Part shown: in pieces, positions 1-8,364 of the stretch | How the letters are laid out: each line of letters starts with the position of its first letter | How positions within the stretch are numbered: position 1 is the first letter of the stretch | Assembly (NCBI GenBank): GCA_015061185.1 | Contig: SUWZ01000033.1 | Coordinates: forward strand, 1 to 35,600 | Direction: 5' to 3' | Origin: Bacteroidales bacterium | GTDB lineage: Bacteria; Bacteroidota; Bacteroidia; Bacteroidales; Paludibacteraceae | DNA: 35,600 bases | Made by a program: the position numbers and the translations under genes | The notes under the pieces: model-generated | The model's input: the letters and a program-made list of their open reading frames with translations, nothing else | Told to the model about the DNA's origin: nothing | The model's database searches: none

Positions 1-16
1 ACTCCTCTTGAGGTCG

Positions 17-2482
17 CTAGAGTGTTACATCCTGAATATTTTTAATATCGTGCATTATCAACTTGAATTCAGCATTGCTTTTTTGGTTTTTCTCCCAATA
101 CTCTTTTGCGCATCTAATTTCAAACCATGAATAACCCTCACCTAGTTGTTCCTTGATTGGTTTTAAACGAATTTCGTCAGACATGTCTTCTAATATTGAA
201 ACGATATTTTTATAATGATCTTTTGTTACAAATGTTTCTAAAGGAATATATCCGTTACAAACGAGAGTGCACAAATGATTTTCTATGGTGCCGTTACTCA
301 AATTTCTACTTTTGGCAATTTCAGAAATATTTTTATCTTCATTGAATAGTTTGAGAGTGAGGAATTCTGTTGACTCTTTTTGATTAGTAGGTTTTGTAGA
401 AGAAAATAATTTCGGATTTGATTCATATCCAAATTCAAAACAAGCCTCTTTTATTATTGAAAAAATCTCTTTCCCATATTTTTTTACTTTACTTGGTGTG
501 AATTTCTTGATTTGTAATAGATTATCTTCATTTGATGGTATCCTTTCTGCCAAATCAAAAATTGTAACATCTTTAAGTATATTTGAAATAGAAGTTTTAT
601 TTTTTGCTGCAACTTCTTTTCTCCACAGTATTAAACGTTCAAGTAATTTAGGATGAGACGATTGCACCTTTTCCTTCGGTTTAATGGTGAGCGTTCCAAG
701 TAATATATTTGTTTTTGTTTTAAGATAATTTTGAGTAGAAAACCCATGTTGACCAAGAGGAAGTGTTGCAACTTTAATTTCATACTCTTTCTGATACTCA
801 GATAGTAGCTCTTTTACCTTTTTTTCACACTCTTTATCGCTAAAATCTTTGGTTGGTAGGGATTTAAGAGATTTATCAAATTGCTCTAATTTTTCTTGAA
901 AATATTCTCCACCTTTTCTTATTCTTTCATTTATAAATTGAGAATCATTTTTATTCATTAATTCTCTTAATTGTTTTTGAAAAGAAATAGATACAGTATA
1001 AATCTCATTGAGAAAGAAGTTATGTAGTTTTGTTAATATTTGGAGTGTAGCCGAACTTTTTTTTCTATAATATACGGATAATTCGGATACAATTTCATCA
1101 AATAAAAATTTAATCTTTTCTGTCGAAAATAATTCTAAAAGAAGTTGGTTTTTGTACTCTGTAATCAGAGAATCAATGTGTTCTTCTTTAGCTCGAATTG
1201 ATTGCAAGTATTGGTTGAATAGCTCTAATTTTTCATCTCGTTTAACTGCTTCCATGGTAATCGGACCTCGTAAGAATAGTCCGTCCAATGATTTACATCT
1301 ACTCAGTGCAACATATACTTGTCCGTGGGCAAAAGAATGTTGAGCATCAATTACAGCATGTTCAAATGTTAACCCTTGACTTTTATGAATAGTGATAGCC
1401 CACGCAATTTTTAGAGGATATTGTTGGAACGTGCCATCGACGGTTTCTTCAATTTCTTTTGTGTCAGGTGAAAGAGAGTATTTGATATTATTCCATATAC
1501 ATTTTTCTACATGGATATAAGTCCCTGTTTTATCTTTAACTGTAATTCCTTCTTCAGAAATAGAGGTAATAGTACCAATTTTACCGTTGAAATAAAGTTT
1601 TTCAGAGGAGTTGTCATTCCGAATAAACATTACTTGTGTACCCTCTTTTAGTTCTAAATTTTTTTCGGTCGGGTAAGAATATTCAGGGAAATTACCCCAA
1701 ATAGATGCGTCAAAAACATATTTTTTGCTATCCAATTCTTCCAATTTATTTCGGTTAATCCGATTGGCAACAGAGTTGTGGGTGCAGATGTTAATTGGCG
1801 CAAGTCTTTCATATTGGTCGGGAGGAAGCAGACGTTTGTTCAATGTTTCTAATTCTGTGGAGCTAATTGATTTGTCACGAATTTTATTGAGTATGTTAAC
1901 GAAATTTTCATCATTTTGGCGATATACTTTAGTCAATTCGACACAAAGATAGTTACTTCTTTTTAGAGCTAGGCTACTAAAAAAATAAGGCGTTTCATAG
2001 TACTCTTTTAGCAACAGCCATTCCTCATCTTTGACCACCGGAGGAAGTTGTTCAATGTCCCCAATCATTAGTAGTTGCACCCCGCCAAAAGGCTTATGAC
2101 TTCGTCTGATTCGACGTAAAGTATCATCTATGGCGTCAAGTACATCAGACCTAACCATACTTATTTCATCAATAACCAATAGATCAAGAGTTCTAATAAT
2201 TTGAAGTTTATCTTTCCGGAACCAGCCATCCTTTTCTTTGTGCCCATTGGGTAGAAATGGACCAAATTTCAGTTGAAAGAAAGAGTGAATAGTCATGCCA
2301 CCGGCATTGATAGCAGCAACGCCTGTAGGAGCCAGTACAACCATTCTTTTAGTATTAGATTGTTTTAACTCTTTTAAAAATGTAGTCTTTCCTGTTCCGG
2401 CTTTTCCGGTGAGGAATAAATTGGCATTAGTTTCAGCTATTATTTTATTAGCTAATAAAACAGGTTGATTGGGAGATTCCAT
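17..2482 (-). CDS. PIF1-like DNA helicase with C-terminal HRDC and helix-turn-helix regions
   Basis: Superfamily 1 helicase of the PIF1/RecD-like group, expected to unwind DNA in repair or replication. Visible motifs in order: Walker A GKAGTGKT near residue 26, APTGVAAINAGG near 51, Walker B DEISM near 105, GDIEQLPP near 142, the arginine-containing VYRQND, IHKSQGLTFEHAVID near 370 and YVALSRC. About 200 residues of charged, helical sequence follow. Residues ~610-690 resemble an HRDC nucleic-acid-binding domain, and residues ~705-760 (KLFNEDKNISEIAKSRNLS...) look like the HTH_40-type helix-turn-helix often found at the end of such proteins. The start is the ATG 14 bases after the prmA stop, so the two genes are probably co-transcribed. 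At 821 residues it looks complete. Helicase assignment is secure; the exact role is not known from sequence. Confidence 0.9.
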   Translation of the reverse strand: MESPNQPVLLANKIIAETNANLFLTGKAGTGKTTFLKELKQSNTKRMVVLAPTGVAAINAGGMTIHSFFQLKFGPFLPNGHKEKDGWFRKDKLQIIRTLDLLVIDEISMVRSDVLDAIDDTLRRIRRSHKPFGGVQLLMIGDIEQLPPVVKDEEWLLLKEYYETPYFFSSLALKRSNYLCVELTKVYRQNDENFVNILNKIRDKSISSTELETLNKRLLPPDQYERLAPINICTHNSVANRINRNKLEELDSKKYVFDASIWGNFPEYSYPTEKNLELKEGTQVMFIRNDNSSEKLYFNGKIGTITSISEEGITVKDKTGTYIHVEKCIWNNIKYSLSPDTKEIEETVDGTFQQYPLKIAWAITIHKSQGLTFEHAVIDAQHSFAHGQVYVALSRCKSLDGLFLRGPITMEAVKRDEKLELFNQYLQSIRAKEEHIDSLITEYKNQLLLELFSTEKIKFLFDEIVSELSVYYRKKSSATLQILTKLHNFFLNEIYTVSISFQKQLRELMNKNDSQFINERIRKGGEYFQEKLEQFDKSLKSLPTKDFSDKECEKKVKELLSEYQKEYEIKVATLPLGQHGFSTQNYLKTKTNILLGTLTIKPKEKVQSSHPKLLERLILWRKEVAAKNKTSISNILKDVTIFDLAERIPSNEDNLLQIKKFTPSKVKKYGKEIFSIIKEACFEFGYESNPKLFSSTKPTNQKESTEFLTLKLFNEDKNISEIAKSRNLSNGTIENHLCTLVCNGYIPLETFVTKDHYKNIVSILEDMSDEIRLKPIKEQLGEGYSWFEIRCAKEYWEKNQKSNAEFKLIMHDIKNIQDVTL

Positions 2483-2496
2483 AATAAGAATTTACA

Positions 2497-3342
2497 TTAT
2501 TTTTTATATTTAAATTTTGCGGCAACCCAATTTTTCTTCCGTTTATGCGAAACGTAAGAAAGATTATAATTCGCACATTCATTGCAAATATCGTCTAAAT
2601 CGGATTCATAGAATCCACTTAAATACAATTCTCCTTCTTCGTTTAGAGTTTTAACATATTTTTTGATATCATTCAATAAAATGTTTTTGTTGATGTTGGC
2701 AAGTACAACATTAAATTTCATTTCTTCGTTTAGAATTTCTGCTCCGCCTAATTTTAGGTTGATATTGGAAATCTTGTTTATTTCTATATTTTCAATCGCA
2801 TTATTGTAAGCCCATTCATCGATATCAATACCTACGACGTTAGCTGCGCCTAATAAAGAAGAAAGGATTGACAAGATGGCGGTACCGCACCCCATGTCAA
2901 GTACAGATTTATCTTTGAGATTATTCTCTAACAAAGATTCAATCATAAGAGACGTGGTTTCATGATGTCCGGTGCCAAAGGCCATTTTAGGGTCTATAAG
3001 AATGTCATACTGAGCCTTGGGGTAATCTTTATGAAAGGAACTGTGAATTACACATTTATCGCCAATGATGATGGGTTGAAAGAAGTTTTTTTCCCACTCT
3101 TCATTCCAATCTTTATCCTCCATTTCAGTGCAAGAAAAAGCGATATTTTGCGCAAATTCAAATTCACGAAGAAGGTTGTTAATTGTATCTTCGGAAAAGA
3201 GTTTTTGAGGGATATAACCCAACAATGTTTGTTCAGATTCCGTAAAACTTTCAAAACCGATATCTGCTAATTGTGCAGACAATACATCTTTAACAAAGCC
3301 CTCAGAGGAGGGGAAAGAAAATTCAACCTCAATATATTTCAT
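2497..3342 (-). CDS. prmA: Ribosomal protein L11 methyltransferase
   Basis: Class I SAM-dependent methyltransferase that trimethylates ribosomal protein L11 in the cytoplasm. The N-terminal half has the substrate-recognition region (EVEFSFPSSEGFVKDVLSAQL...), followed by FGTGHHETTSLMIE, the SAM-binding loop DMGCGTAILSILSSLLG and the acidic ribose-binding GIDIDEWAYNNA. A later ANINKNILL occupies the active-site-loop position. Length (281 residues) is normal for PrmA. I use the ATG at 3342; an in-frame GTG two codons upstream is less likely. It lies first in a minus-strand pair with the helicase gene. I found no clear TAnnTTTG promoter just upstream. Confidence 0.93.
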   Translation of the reverse strand: MKYIEVEFSFPSSEGFVKDVLSAQLADIGFESFTESEQTLLGYIPQKLFSEDTINNLLREFEFAQNIAFSCTEMEDKDWNEEWEKNFFQPIIIGDKCVIHSSFHKDYPKAQYDILIDPKMAFGTGHHETTSLMIESLLENNLKDKSVLDMGCGTAILSILSSLLGAANVVGIDIDEWAYNNAIENIEINKISNINLKLGGAEILNEEMKFNVVLANINKNILLNDIKKYVKTLNEEGELYLSGFYESDLDDICNECANYNLSYVSHKRKKNWVAAKFKYKK

Positions 3343-3446
3343 GTACACAGTTGTTTTAATTGTCTATAAAAAAGCCAAATTCGTCTAACTTAATTGTTTT
3401 ATTATTGGTTATTATATTAAATTGCAGTGTTTCAAAGAGTGTGGAA

Positions 3447-3477
3447 TTTGGAATTTAAAAAAACTTCACTATCTTTG
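3447..3477 (+). promoter_or_regulatory. Bacteroidota-type promoter for the low-complexity protein gene
   Basis: TTTG at 3447-3450, a 19-base spacer and TATCTTTG at 3470-3477 match the Bacteroidota housekeeping consensus TTTG-N19-21-TAnnTTTG. The predicted transcript starts around 3484, giving a leader of about 50 bases with a purine-rich AGGGAGG ahead of the ATG at 3536. Confidence 0.75.
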
Positions 3478-3535
3478 TTTCACTAAAACTAGACAAAGTT
3501 AAGTTATTTTTTTATATTTTAGGGAGGAATGCCTT

Positions 3536-4642
3536 ATGAAAATGAAGATTAAGTTAATAATGTTGTGGTTGTTTACAATGATAACAACGCTACAAGTAGT
3601 TGCTGTGGACGATATTTATTATTCTACATCCGATGCAGAGGCAGACAAAGTTGCCTATGATAAAAAACGCAAAGAGGAGGTAAATAAATTACGTCAACAA
3701 ACATTGGTAATTAAAGCAAAAGAACAACAGTTGGTAAAAGCAATTGGAGATACTATTTATGTAGAGGATACGTCAATTGTCGATAACAATTATTATATGG
3801 ATACAATTGTTATTGTGGATGATGATGATTTTCAATATACTCGTAGATTAAATGCTTTTCATGATACTGATTATGAAATTTATGATGCAGCGAATGATGG
3901 TGTTAACCTTTATGTGGTAAATGATTTTGGATGGAATTATCCGTATTACGACTATTGGTCTTATAGGAATTGGAGATATGGTTATTTATGGGGTTATCCA
4001 TACTATTCTTACAATCCTTATTGGTATTGGGGGCATAATTGTCATTATTATTGTCATCATCACCATCACCACCATTATCCGATAGCGAGACCTTATCCTG
4101 AGTACAAACCATCTTTAGGAGGTTCTTCAACTGCGCACAGAATTGGAGTTAGAACTTCTGGTAATAGACGTGTAGCATCTGCAAGTACAGGTGGGGTTAG
4201 AACTAGTGTAGGAACTCGATCTACTGTTAATAGGACTGGTTCGAGAGAGATTGTTCGTAGCGGAAGTGTAAGTAGTTCTCGTTCTTCATCCGGAGTAAGT
4301 GGAACTCCGCAAAGAAGTGTGACTCGTAGTTCTGGTTATTCTTCAGGAGGAAGTACAAGAAGTTCCGTCTATTCAGGAAGTGGCAGAACAAGAAGTTCAT
4401 CAAGTTATTCTAGAGGAAGTAGTAGCTCTTCTTATTCTTCCAGTAGTCGTTCTTCAAGTGGATACTCTTCTGGAAGTTACTCTTCAGGAGGTAGCTATTC
4501 CGGCAGTCGTTCTTCCGGCAGCTCTTCAAGCAGTCGTTCTTCCGGTAGTTACTCATCCGGTGGCGGTTATTCCGGTGGCGGAGGTCGTTCATCAGGAGGT
4601 TACTCTGGTGGCGGAGGTCGTTCTTCAGGGGGAAGACGATAA
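3536..4642 (+). CDS. Exported low-complexity protein, aromatic/His-rich then Ser/Gly/Arg-rich
   Basis: Unrecognised family. An N-terminal signal peptide (charged MKMKIK, hydrophobic to about residue 23, cleavage likely after VVA) shows export. Residues ~25-130 are charged and acidic. Residues ~130-180 are extremely rich in Tyr, Trp and His, including YYDYW, NPYWYWG and a run of seven histidines. From ~190 to the end the protein is almost only Ser, Gly, Arg and Tyr in short degenerate repeats such as SSGYSSG and GGGRSSGG. The AGGGAGG upstream supports this start. It is followed after 40 bases by an outer-membrane barrel gene in the same orientation, so it may be a surface or periplasmic partner. 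No catalytic domain is visible; metal binding by the His run is only a guess. Confidence 0.8.
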   Translation: MKMKIKLIMLWLFTMITTLQVVAVDDIYYSTSDAEADKVAYDKKRKEEVNKLRQQTLVIKAKEQQLVKAIGDTIYVEDTSIVDNNYYMDTIVIVDDDDFQYTRRLNAFHDTDYEIYDAANDGVNLYVVNDFGWNYPYYDYWSYRNWRYGYLWGYPYYSYNPYWYWGHNCHYYCHHHHHHHYPIARPYPEYKPSLGGSSTAHRIGVRTSGNRRVASASTGGVRTSVGTRSTVNRTGSREIVRSGSVSSSRSSSGVSGTPQRSVTRSSGYSSGGSTRSSVYSGSGRTRSSSSYSRGSSSSSYSSSSRSSSGYSSGSYSSGGSYSGSRSSGSSSSSRSSGSYSSGGGYSGGGGRSSGGYSGGGGRSSGGRR

Positions 4643-4682
4643 GTGGTAGATAGTTTAATATTTAGAAAAAAAACGATAGAAT

Positions 4683-6110
4683 ATGAAAAGAATATTTTTA
4701 ACAATTAGTGCATTGGCTATCTCTTTTGCAACTTTTGCACAAAGTGCGTATGATGCATTAAATCTTAGCCAAACCAATCCGGTATTAGGAACTGCGAGGT
4801 ATTCTGCTATGGCAGGAGCAATGGGCGCATTAGGAGGTAATGTCTCAACAATGAAAGATAATCCTGCTGGATTAGGTATATACAGAAGTTTTGATATTAC
4901 GTTTACCCCATCATTTTCTATAAATAATGATGGAGAGATGGATTTCAATTTAAATAATTTTGGATTGGTTGTTAATTTTGGGAATAGGAATAAGAATACA
5001 AAAGGTTATGTAACCTCTTCTTTGGGTGTATCATTTAATCGTCTTAGAAATTATTCTCATTATAGTTCGTTGGCTGAAAGTTATATTCATGGTGAGAATG
5101 AATTTCCATCGATGACTGATAATATGGGAAGTATATTGACTCCTGATTTGATTTACTATGAGGCTATTGATTTAGGCTTGATAGGTGAGGATGGAAATTC
5201 TCTGTTCGGGTATGACGAAAATGGAAATTCGCTTGAATTTGATAAGTCTTGGAAATTCAGTGAATCCGGTCGTATCTATGAGTGGGACTTCTCATACGGA
5301 ATGAACATTAGTAATCGTTTTTATTGGGGTGTTTCAATTGGGGCGCGCTCTGTTCGTTATACACAAAAGTCAATGTATGATGAAGCTTGTGTAGATGGTT
5401 CATCATGGTATTTGGATAATTATTATGAAGCAACCGGAATAGGAGCGAATTTTAAAGTAGGAGCTATTGCACGTGCTACAGATTGGTTGAGGATTGGTTT
5501 TGCATTCCATACTCCTACATTCTATGATATGGAAGAAGAAAGTAATATAGAGTTCGATTACAATGGACAATATGCTGATGAACCTAGCATTGCAAACGAT
5601 TATTATGAGTATGCATTGCAAACACCGTTAAAATTGCAAGCTAGTTTAGGTTTTGTTATTGCTAAACGAGCATTGATTGGTGTTGAATATAATTTTGAAA
5701 ACTTCAAGTCGATGCGTTTAGAGATGAATGACATGGCTATTGAAGAAGAGGGAAGAGTAATTAAAGATGAGATGAACAAAAATAGTTCCCTTAAGATAGG
5801 TGCTGAAGTAAAGGTAATTGATGAGTTTTCATTGAGAGCAGGTTTTGCTTACGTAGGAAAACCTATGCAAACAATTACTTCGGACTTGTCTGAAAATATT
5901 GGGCTTTACATACCAGTATCCGTACCAAAGACGTCTATGTATATAACAGGAGGTGCAGGTTATAGCGGAGAGCATTTCTATTGTGATATAGCATATATTT
6001 ACAATAACCAAAAGAGAGATCTATATGTTTCAATGCCTACAGATAAACCTACTTTGGATTTGAAATATGCAAATCATGATATAATGGCTACTTTCGGATG
6101 GAAATTTTAG
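4683..6110 (+). CDS. Outer-membrane beta-barrel protein, FadL/OmpP1/TodX-like
   Basis: Predicted outer-membrane channel of the FadL/OmpP1 type, often labelled hemin receptor in Bacteroidota. It begins with a signal peptide (MKRIFLTISALAISFATFAQ, cleavage after FAQ). Next comes the family's N-terminal region with ARYSAMAGAMGALGGNVSTMKDNPAGLGIY near residues 40-70, where the NPAG motif is typical. The rest alternates short amphipathic strands rich in aromatic residues (for example SYGMNISNRFYWGVSIGAR and LRIGFAFHTPTFYDM). It ends in an aromatic residue (GWKF), the usual C-terminal signal for barrel insertion. Length 475 fits. The substrate cannot be read from sequence. It shares the promoter of the upstream low-complexity gene and is followed by a strong terminator. 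Confidence 0.85.
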   Translation: MKRIFLTISALAISFATFAQSAYDALNLSQTNPVLGTARYSAMAGAMGALGGNVSTMKDNPAGLGIYRSFDITFTPSFSINNDGEMDFNLNNFGLVVNFGNRNKNTKGYVTSSLGVSFNRLRNYSHYSSLAESYIHGENEFPSMTDNMGSILTPDLIYYEAIDLGLIGEDGNSLFGYDENGNSLEFDKSWKFSESGRIYEWDFSYGMNISNRFYWGVSIGARSVRYTQKSMYDEACVDGSSWYLDNYYEATGIGANFKVGAIARATDWLRIGFAFHTPTFYDMEEESNIEFDYNGQYADEPSIANDYYEYALQTPLKLQASLGFVIAKRALIGVEYNFENFKSMRLEMNDMAIEEEGRVIKDEMNKNSSLKIGAEVKVIDEFSLRAGFAYVGKPMQTITSDLSENIGLYIPVSVPKTSMYITGGAGYSGEHFYCDIAYIYNNQKRDLYVSMPTDKPTLDLKYANHDIMATFGWKF

Positions 6111-6133
6111 TTGGGTAAAAAGATAGAATAAGT

Positions 6134-6184
6134 GTCAGAATTAGCAAGTTGTAGTTGCCTTCTTGTTAATTCTGACCTTTTTTA
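6134..6184 (+). terminator. Rho-independent terminator after the barrel gene
   Basis: GTCAGAATTAGCAAG and CTTGTTAATTCTGAC form a 15-base-pair stem with one mismatch around a 13-base loop, followed directly by CCTTTTTTT. It lies 23 bases after the barrel gene stop and closes the two-gene unit. Confidence 0.9.
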
Positions 6185-6252
6185 TAGGTATTTTCTTGTT
6201 CAAGATAATTTAAGGTGAGTTCTTAAGGTCTTTATTGTTAATGAAAAAATCT

Positions 6253-6612
6253 ATGGCAGAGCATAATGAATTAGGGAAAATTGGAGAAGACAAAGCTATT
6301 GCGTATCTCAAGTCTAAAGGCTATTCTATTCTACATCGTAATTGGCGCAGTGGGAAATTTGAGATAGATATTATTGCTGAAAATGAGGAATATTTAGTTG
6401 TCGTTGAAGTAAAATCAAGGAAAGAAGGATATTTGTTGCATCCAATCGATAGCGTAGGAAAAAGTAAAATGCGAAATATTATTTTGGCTGCAGAGAAGTA
6501 TATTTTTGCAAATGATGTTCAAAAGGAGACGCGCTTTGATATAATTTCAGTTGTCGTGCGACCTCAAGGTAAGTTCCGCATTGAGCATATAGAGGATGCA
6601 TTTCTACCCTAA
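6253..6612 (+). CDS. YraN/UPF0102-family predicted endonuclease
   Basis: Small protein of the YraN family, which has a restriction-endonuclease-like PD-(D/E)XK fold; its cellular role is not established. The fold's active-site pattern is visible as FEIDIIAENEEYLVVVEVKSRK: the acidic residue in EIDII, then the E-x-K in VEVKSR. The N-terminal NELGKIGEDKAIAYLKSKGY and HRNWR are also family hallmarks. I place the start at ATG 6253 (MAEHNELG), the usual family start. In-frame ATG 6241 and TTG 6235 would add 4-6 residues. It converges on tadA with a 23-base gap. Confidence 0.85.
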   Translation: MAEHNELGKIGEDKAIAYLKSKGYSILHRNWRSGKFEIDIIAENEEYLVVVEVKSRKEGYLLHPIDSVGKSKMRNIILAAEKYIFANDVQKETRFDIISVVVRPQGKFRIEHIEDAFLP

Positions 6613-6635
6613 CAATCCAATAATTTGAATATCAA

Positions 6636-7067
6636 TTAACGTTTTTTTTGGAAAAAATCTTTCATAAGGGTGGAGCACTCTTCTTGTAACACACCTTTTG
6701 TTACTTGGCATTTGGGGTGGAGTGCGTTGGGAGCAATGATTGAGAACCCCTTTTTTTCGTCAGATGTGCCATAAACAACTCGTTCTATTTGAGCCCATCC
6801 AATAGCCCCTGCACACATAGCACATGGTTCTACAGTTACGTATAGAGTGCAGTTGCGAAGATATTTTCCACCGAGGAAGTCGCTGGCTATTGTTATAGCC
6901 TGCATTTCAGCATGTGCTGTAACGTCATTTAAAGATTCTGTTAAGTTGTGTGCTCGTGCAATAATTTGATTTTGACATACAATTATAGCACCGATGGGGA
7001 TTTCATTAATATTTGCTGCTGCTTCGGCCTCTATCAATGCCATTTTCATGTAGTGTTCGTCTGTCAT
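6636..7067 (-). CDS. tadA: tRNA-specific adenosine deaminase / nucleoside deaminase
   Basis: Zinc-dependent cytidine-deaminase-fold enzyme, expected to convert A34 to inosine in tRNA-Arg(ACG), although guanine-deaminase-like relatives share the fold. The zinc and catalytic motifs are intact: HAEMQAI (His and Glu) and PCAMCAGAIGWAQIERVVYG (PCxxC). Length (143 residues) is normal. The start ATG shares one base with the stop of the upstream small gene (TAATG), indicating translational coupling. The end converges on yraN. Choice between TadA and another deaminase of this family rests on the family's prevalence. Confidence 0.87.
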   Translation of the reverse strand: MTDEHYMKMALIEAEAAANINEIPIGAIIVCQNQIIARAHNLTESLNDVTAHAEMQAITIASDFLGGKYLRNCTLYVTVEPCAMCAGAIGWAQIERVVYGTSDEKKGFSIIAPNALHPKCQVTKGVLQEECSTLMKDFFQKKR

Positions 7068-7300
7068 TATCTCATCTCTTTTTCTGAAAATAGAGTAGGG
7101 GCATCCTCTTCAAATTTTTTTAAAATAGCTGACATTAAGGTTTCTCTAATCAATTTGCTTTTGTTTGTTATGTTATATTCTTCAAAAAAACGATTAAGCA
7201 CCTTGAACTCCTTTTCGTTAAGTGCAATGTGCAAACGATGAATCCGATTCATACTATCGGCGTTAGACTGAGTTGTTTCTTTTTTTTTGCCCTTGGTCAT
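7067..7300 (-). CDS. Small conserved-looking protein, ribbon-helix-helix-like
   Basis: 77-residue protein I cannot name. The core (RIHRLHIALNEKEFKVLNRFFEEYNITNKSKLIRETLMSAIL) has one beta strand followed by two helices joined by a turn with NxSKLIRE. This resembles ribbon-helix-helix DNA-binding proteins and MobC-like accessory proteins. A lysine-rich N-terminus (MTKGKKKE) is consistent with nucleic-acid binding. I choose the ATG at 7300; the upstream in-frame ATG at 7336 lies inside a long inverted repeat and is less likely. Its TAA overlaps the tadA ATG by one base, so the two are coupled. DNA binding is inference from the fold pattern. Confidence 0.65.
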   Translation of the reverse strand: MTKGKKKETTQSNADSMNRIHRLHIALNEKEFKVLNRFFEEYNITNKSKLIRETLMSAILKKFEEDAPTLFSEKEMR

Positions 7301-7318
7301 GAGTAGAGAAAGATTTGC

Positions 7319-7369
7319 ATATCGAAATTTACTCATAAAGCTATTCTTCTTTATGGTAAATTTCGATAT
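7319..7369. repeat. Long inverted repeat upstream of the small RHH-like gene
   Basis: The arms at 7319-7340 and 7349-7369 are reverse complements over about 21 positions with a single one-base gap, around an 8-base loop. No T-tract follows on either strand, so it is not a typical terminator. It lies between the NlpC/P60-like gene and the RHH-like gene, within 20 bases of the latter's likely start. It could be an operator bound by that protein or an mRNA hairpin. Confidence 0.8.
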
Positions 7370-7389
7370 ACAACTATTGTTTTATTCGA

Positions 7390-8064
7390 TTACTTGATAA
7401 TAATTAGCTCATTATTATTCCTTTCAAGTTGAGTTTGAAGAATTTTTACATTGTTTTCTGCTTGTACCAACTCTTGTTGAAGACGTTCTAATTCTGCTTT
7501 TGTTGCCTTTTCTGCTTCAACCGCTTTTTCAATAGCTTTTACATCTTTTTGATATCCATTTCTTATGCTATTTAGCTCAGAGTCAGATGTAATTCTGTTT
7601 CCTTGCATAAAATTGTTCGCAAACCCTTCTTCAGAACTGTTTCTAACAATAACACCCTTTTCCGGAGAAGCATAGATAAAGTTGAAACTGCCATCTTTTT
7701 CTATGTGTTGAACGATACCAACTTGTGTTGCAGTTTTGGTATTTTGACCATCGTGAAAAAATACGATATCTCCAGCTTCCAAGTTTTTAGCTTTTTTAAT
7801 CTTGCTACCGGTTTTAAACAAATTTTCTTTTTCGTAAGGAACATCCAATCCAACTTGTTTGTAGGCATATACGATAAGACCGGTGGCATCGAAAGATTCT
7901 TCTCCTTTAGCCCCTTCTGCGTATGGTTTTTGTTGTTGTTGAAGAATAGCTACCATCATTTGGTTGATGTTTTGAGATTTTGCATTAAGGACATCCAAGC
8001 GAGTAGCTGCAAATGTGGTGCTGCACGATAGAAGTGCAGAGACAATCATTAATTTTACTTTCAT
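7390..8064 (-). CDS. Exported NlpC/P60-like protein without catalytic residues, coiled-coil C-terminus
   Basis: The signal peptide is MKVKLMIVSALLSCSTTFAA. Residues ~35-155 follow the NlpC/P60 layout: FDATGLIVYAYKQVGLDVP, then LEAGDIVFFHDG, then ATQVGIVQHI. In active members the first motif reads DCSG and the last HVGI. Here the catalytic Cys is Ala60 and the catalytic His is Gln114, so peptidase activity is very unlikely. Residues ~175-220 are a coiled coil (KAIEKAVEAEKATKAELERLQQELVQ). This suggests a structural or peptidoglycan-binding role, or regulation of an active partner. The start at 8064 gives a clean signal peptide; an upstream alternative adds 12 basic residues. Expression may come from the promoter at 8365-8395, with a leader of nearly 300 bases. 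Confidence 0.75.
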   Translation of the reverse strand: MKVKLMIVSALLSCSTTFAATRLDVLNAKSQNINQMMVAILQQQQKPYAEGAKGEESFDATGLIVYAYKQVGLDVPYEKENLFKTGSKIKKAKNLEAGDIVFFHDGQNTKTATQVGIVQHIEKDGSFNFIYASPEKGVIVRNSSEEGFANNFMQGNRITSDSELNSIRNGYQKDVKAIEKAVEAEKATKAELERLQQELVQAENNVKILQTQLERNNNELIIIK

Positions 8065-8342
8065 TTTTTTTCTCTTTTTCGTTCTAAATAAATAATACAA
8101 TTTAAATACTACTTTCTTCTCTATTCTTGGAAGAGAATGATTTATAGGTTATATATTACGATTTGTAAATATTTTGTTTCGACTCTCATTTTAGGTGCTT
8201 TTGAAGCCGTTATGTTTATTTTGTTTATATTCTTTTTACTTTTGATATAATCAAACCAAACAAAGTTGCTCTAAAGTCCTCCTTCCTCAATTTATAGATA
8301 ATTTCAATTCGTGCGCAATAGCCTACATATAGCAGTCTAAAC
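8065..8342 (-). other. Long untranslated leader of the NlpC/P60-like gene
   Basis: If the minus promoter at 8365-8395 serves the NlpC/P60-like gene, this stretch is its 5' leader. It is A/T-rich and holds no open frame above about 15 codons. A purine-rich GGAAGGAGGA lies near 8276-8285 on the minus strand but precedes no good start codon. I recognise no riboswitch. It could also be a small RNA. Confidence 0.4.
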
Positions 8343-8356
8343 ACGTAGAATTACGT
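8343..8356. promoter_or_regulatory. Palindrome ACGTA-GAAT-TACGT at the predicted start point
   Basis: ACGTA (8343-8347) and TACGT (8352-8356) are perfect reverse complements separated by four bases. The site covers roughly +2 to +15 of the minus-strand promoter beside it, a position suited to a repressor. No other copy of the full palindrome was noticed in the window. Confidence 0.5.
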
Positions 8357-8364
8357 ACCAATGA

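Noticed and set aside
4380-4649. An 89-codon Val/Leu-rich frame inside the Ser/Gly-rich gene
   Set aside because: It is a frame-shifted reading of the repetitive coding region; the signal peptide, promoter and ribosome site belong to the frame starting at 3536.
7301-7336. Start of the RHH-like protein at 7336 instead of 7300
   Set aside because: The added residues lie within one arm of the inverted repeat and do not look like part of the domain; the ATG at 7300 gives the natural basic N-terminus.
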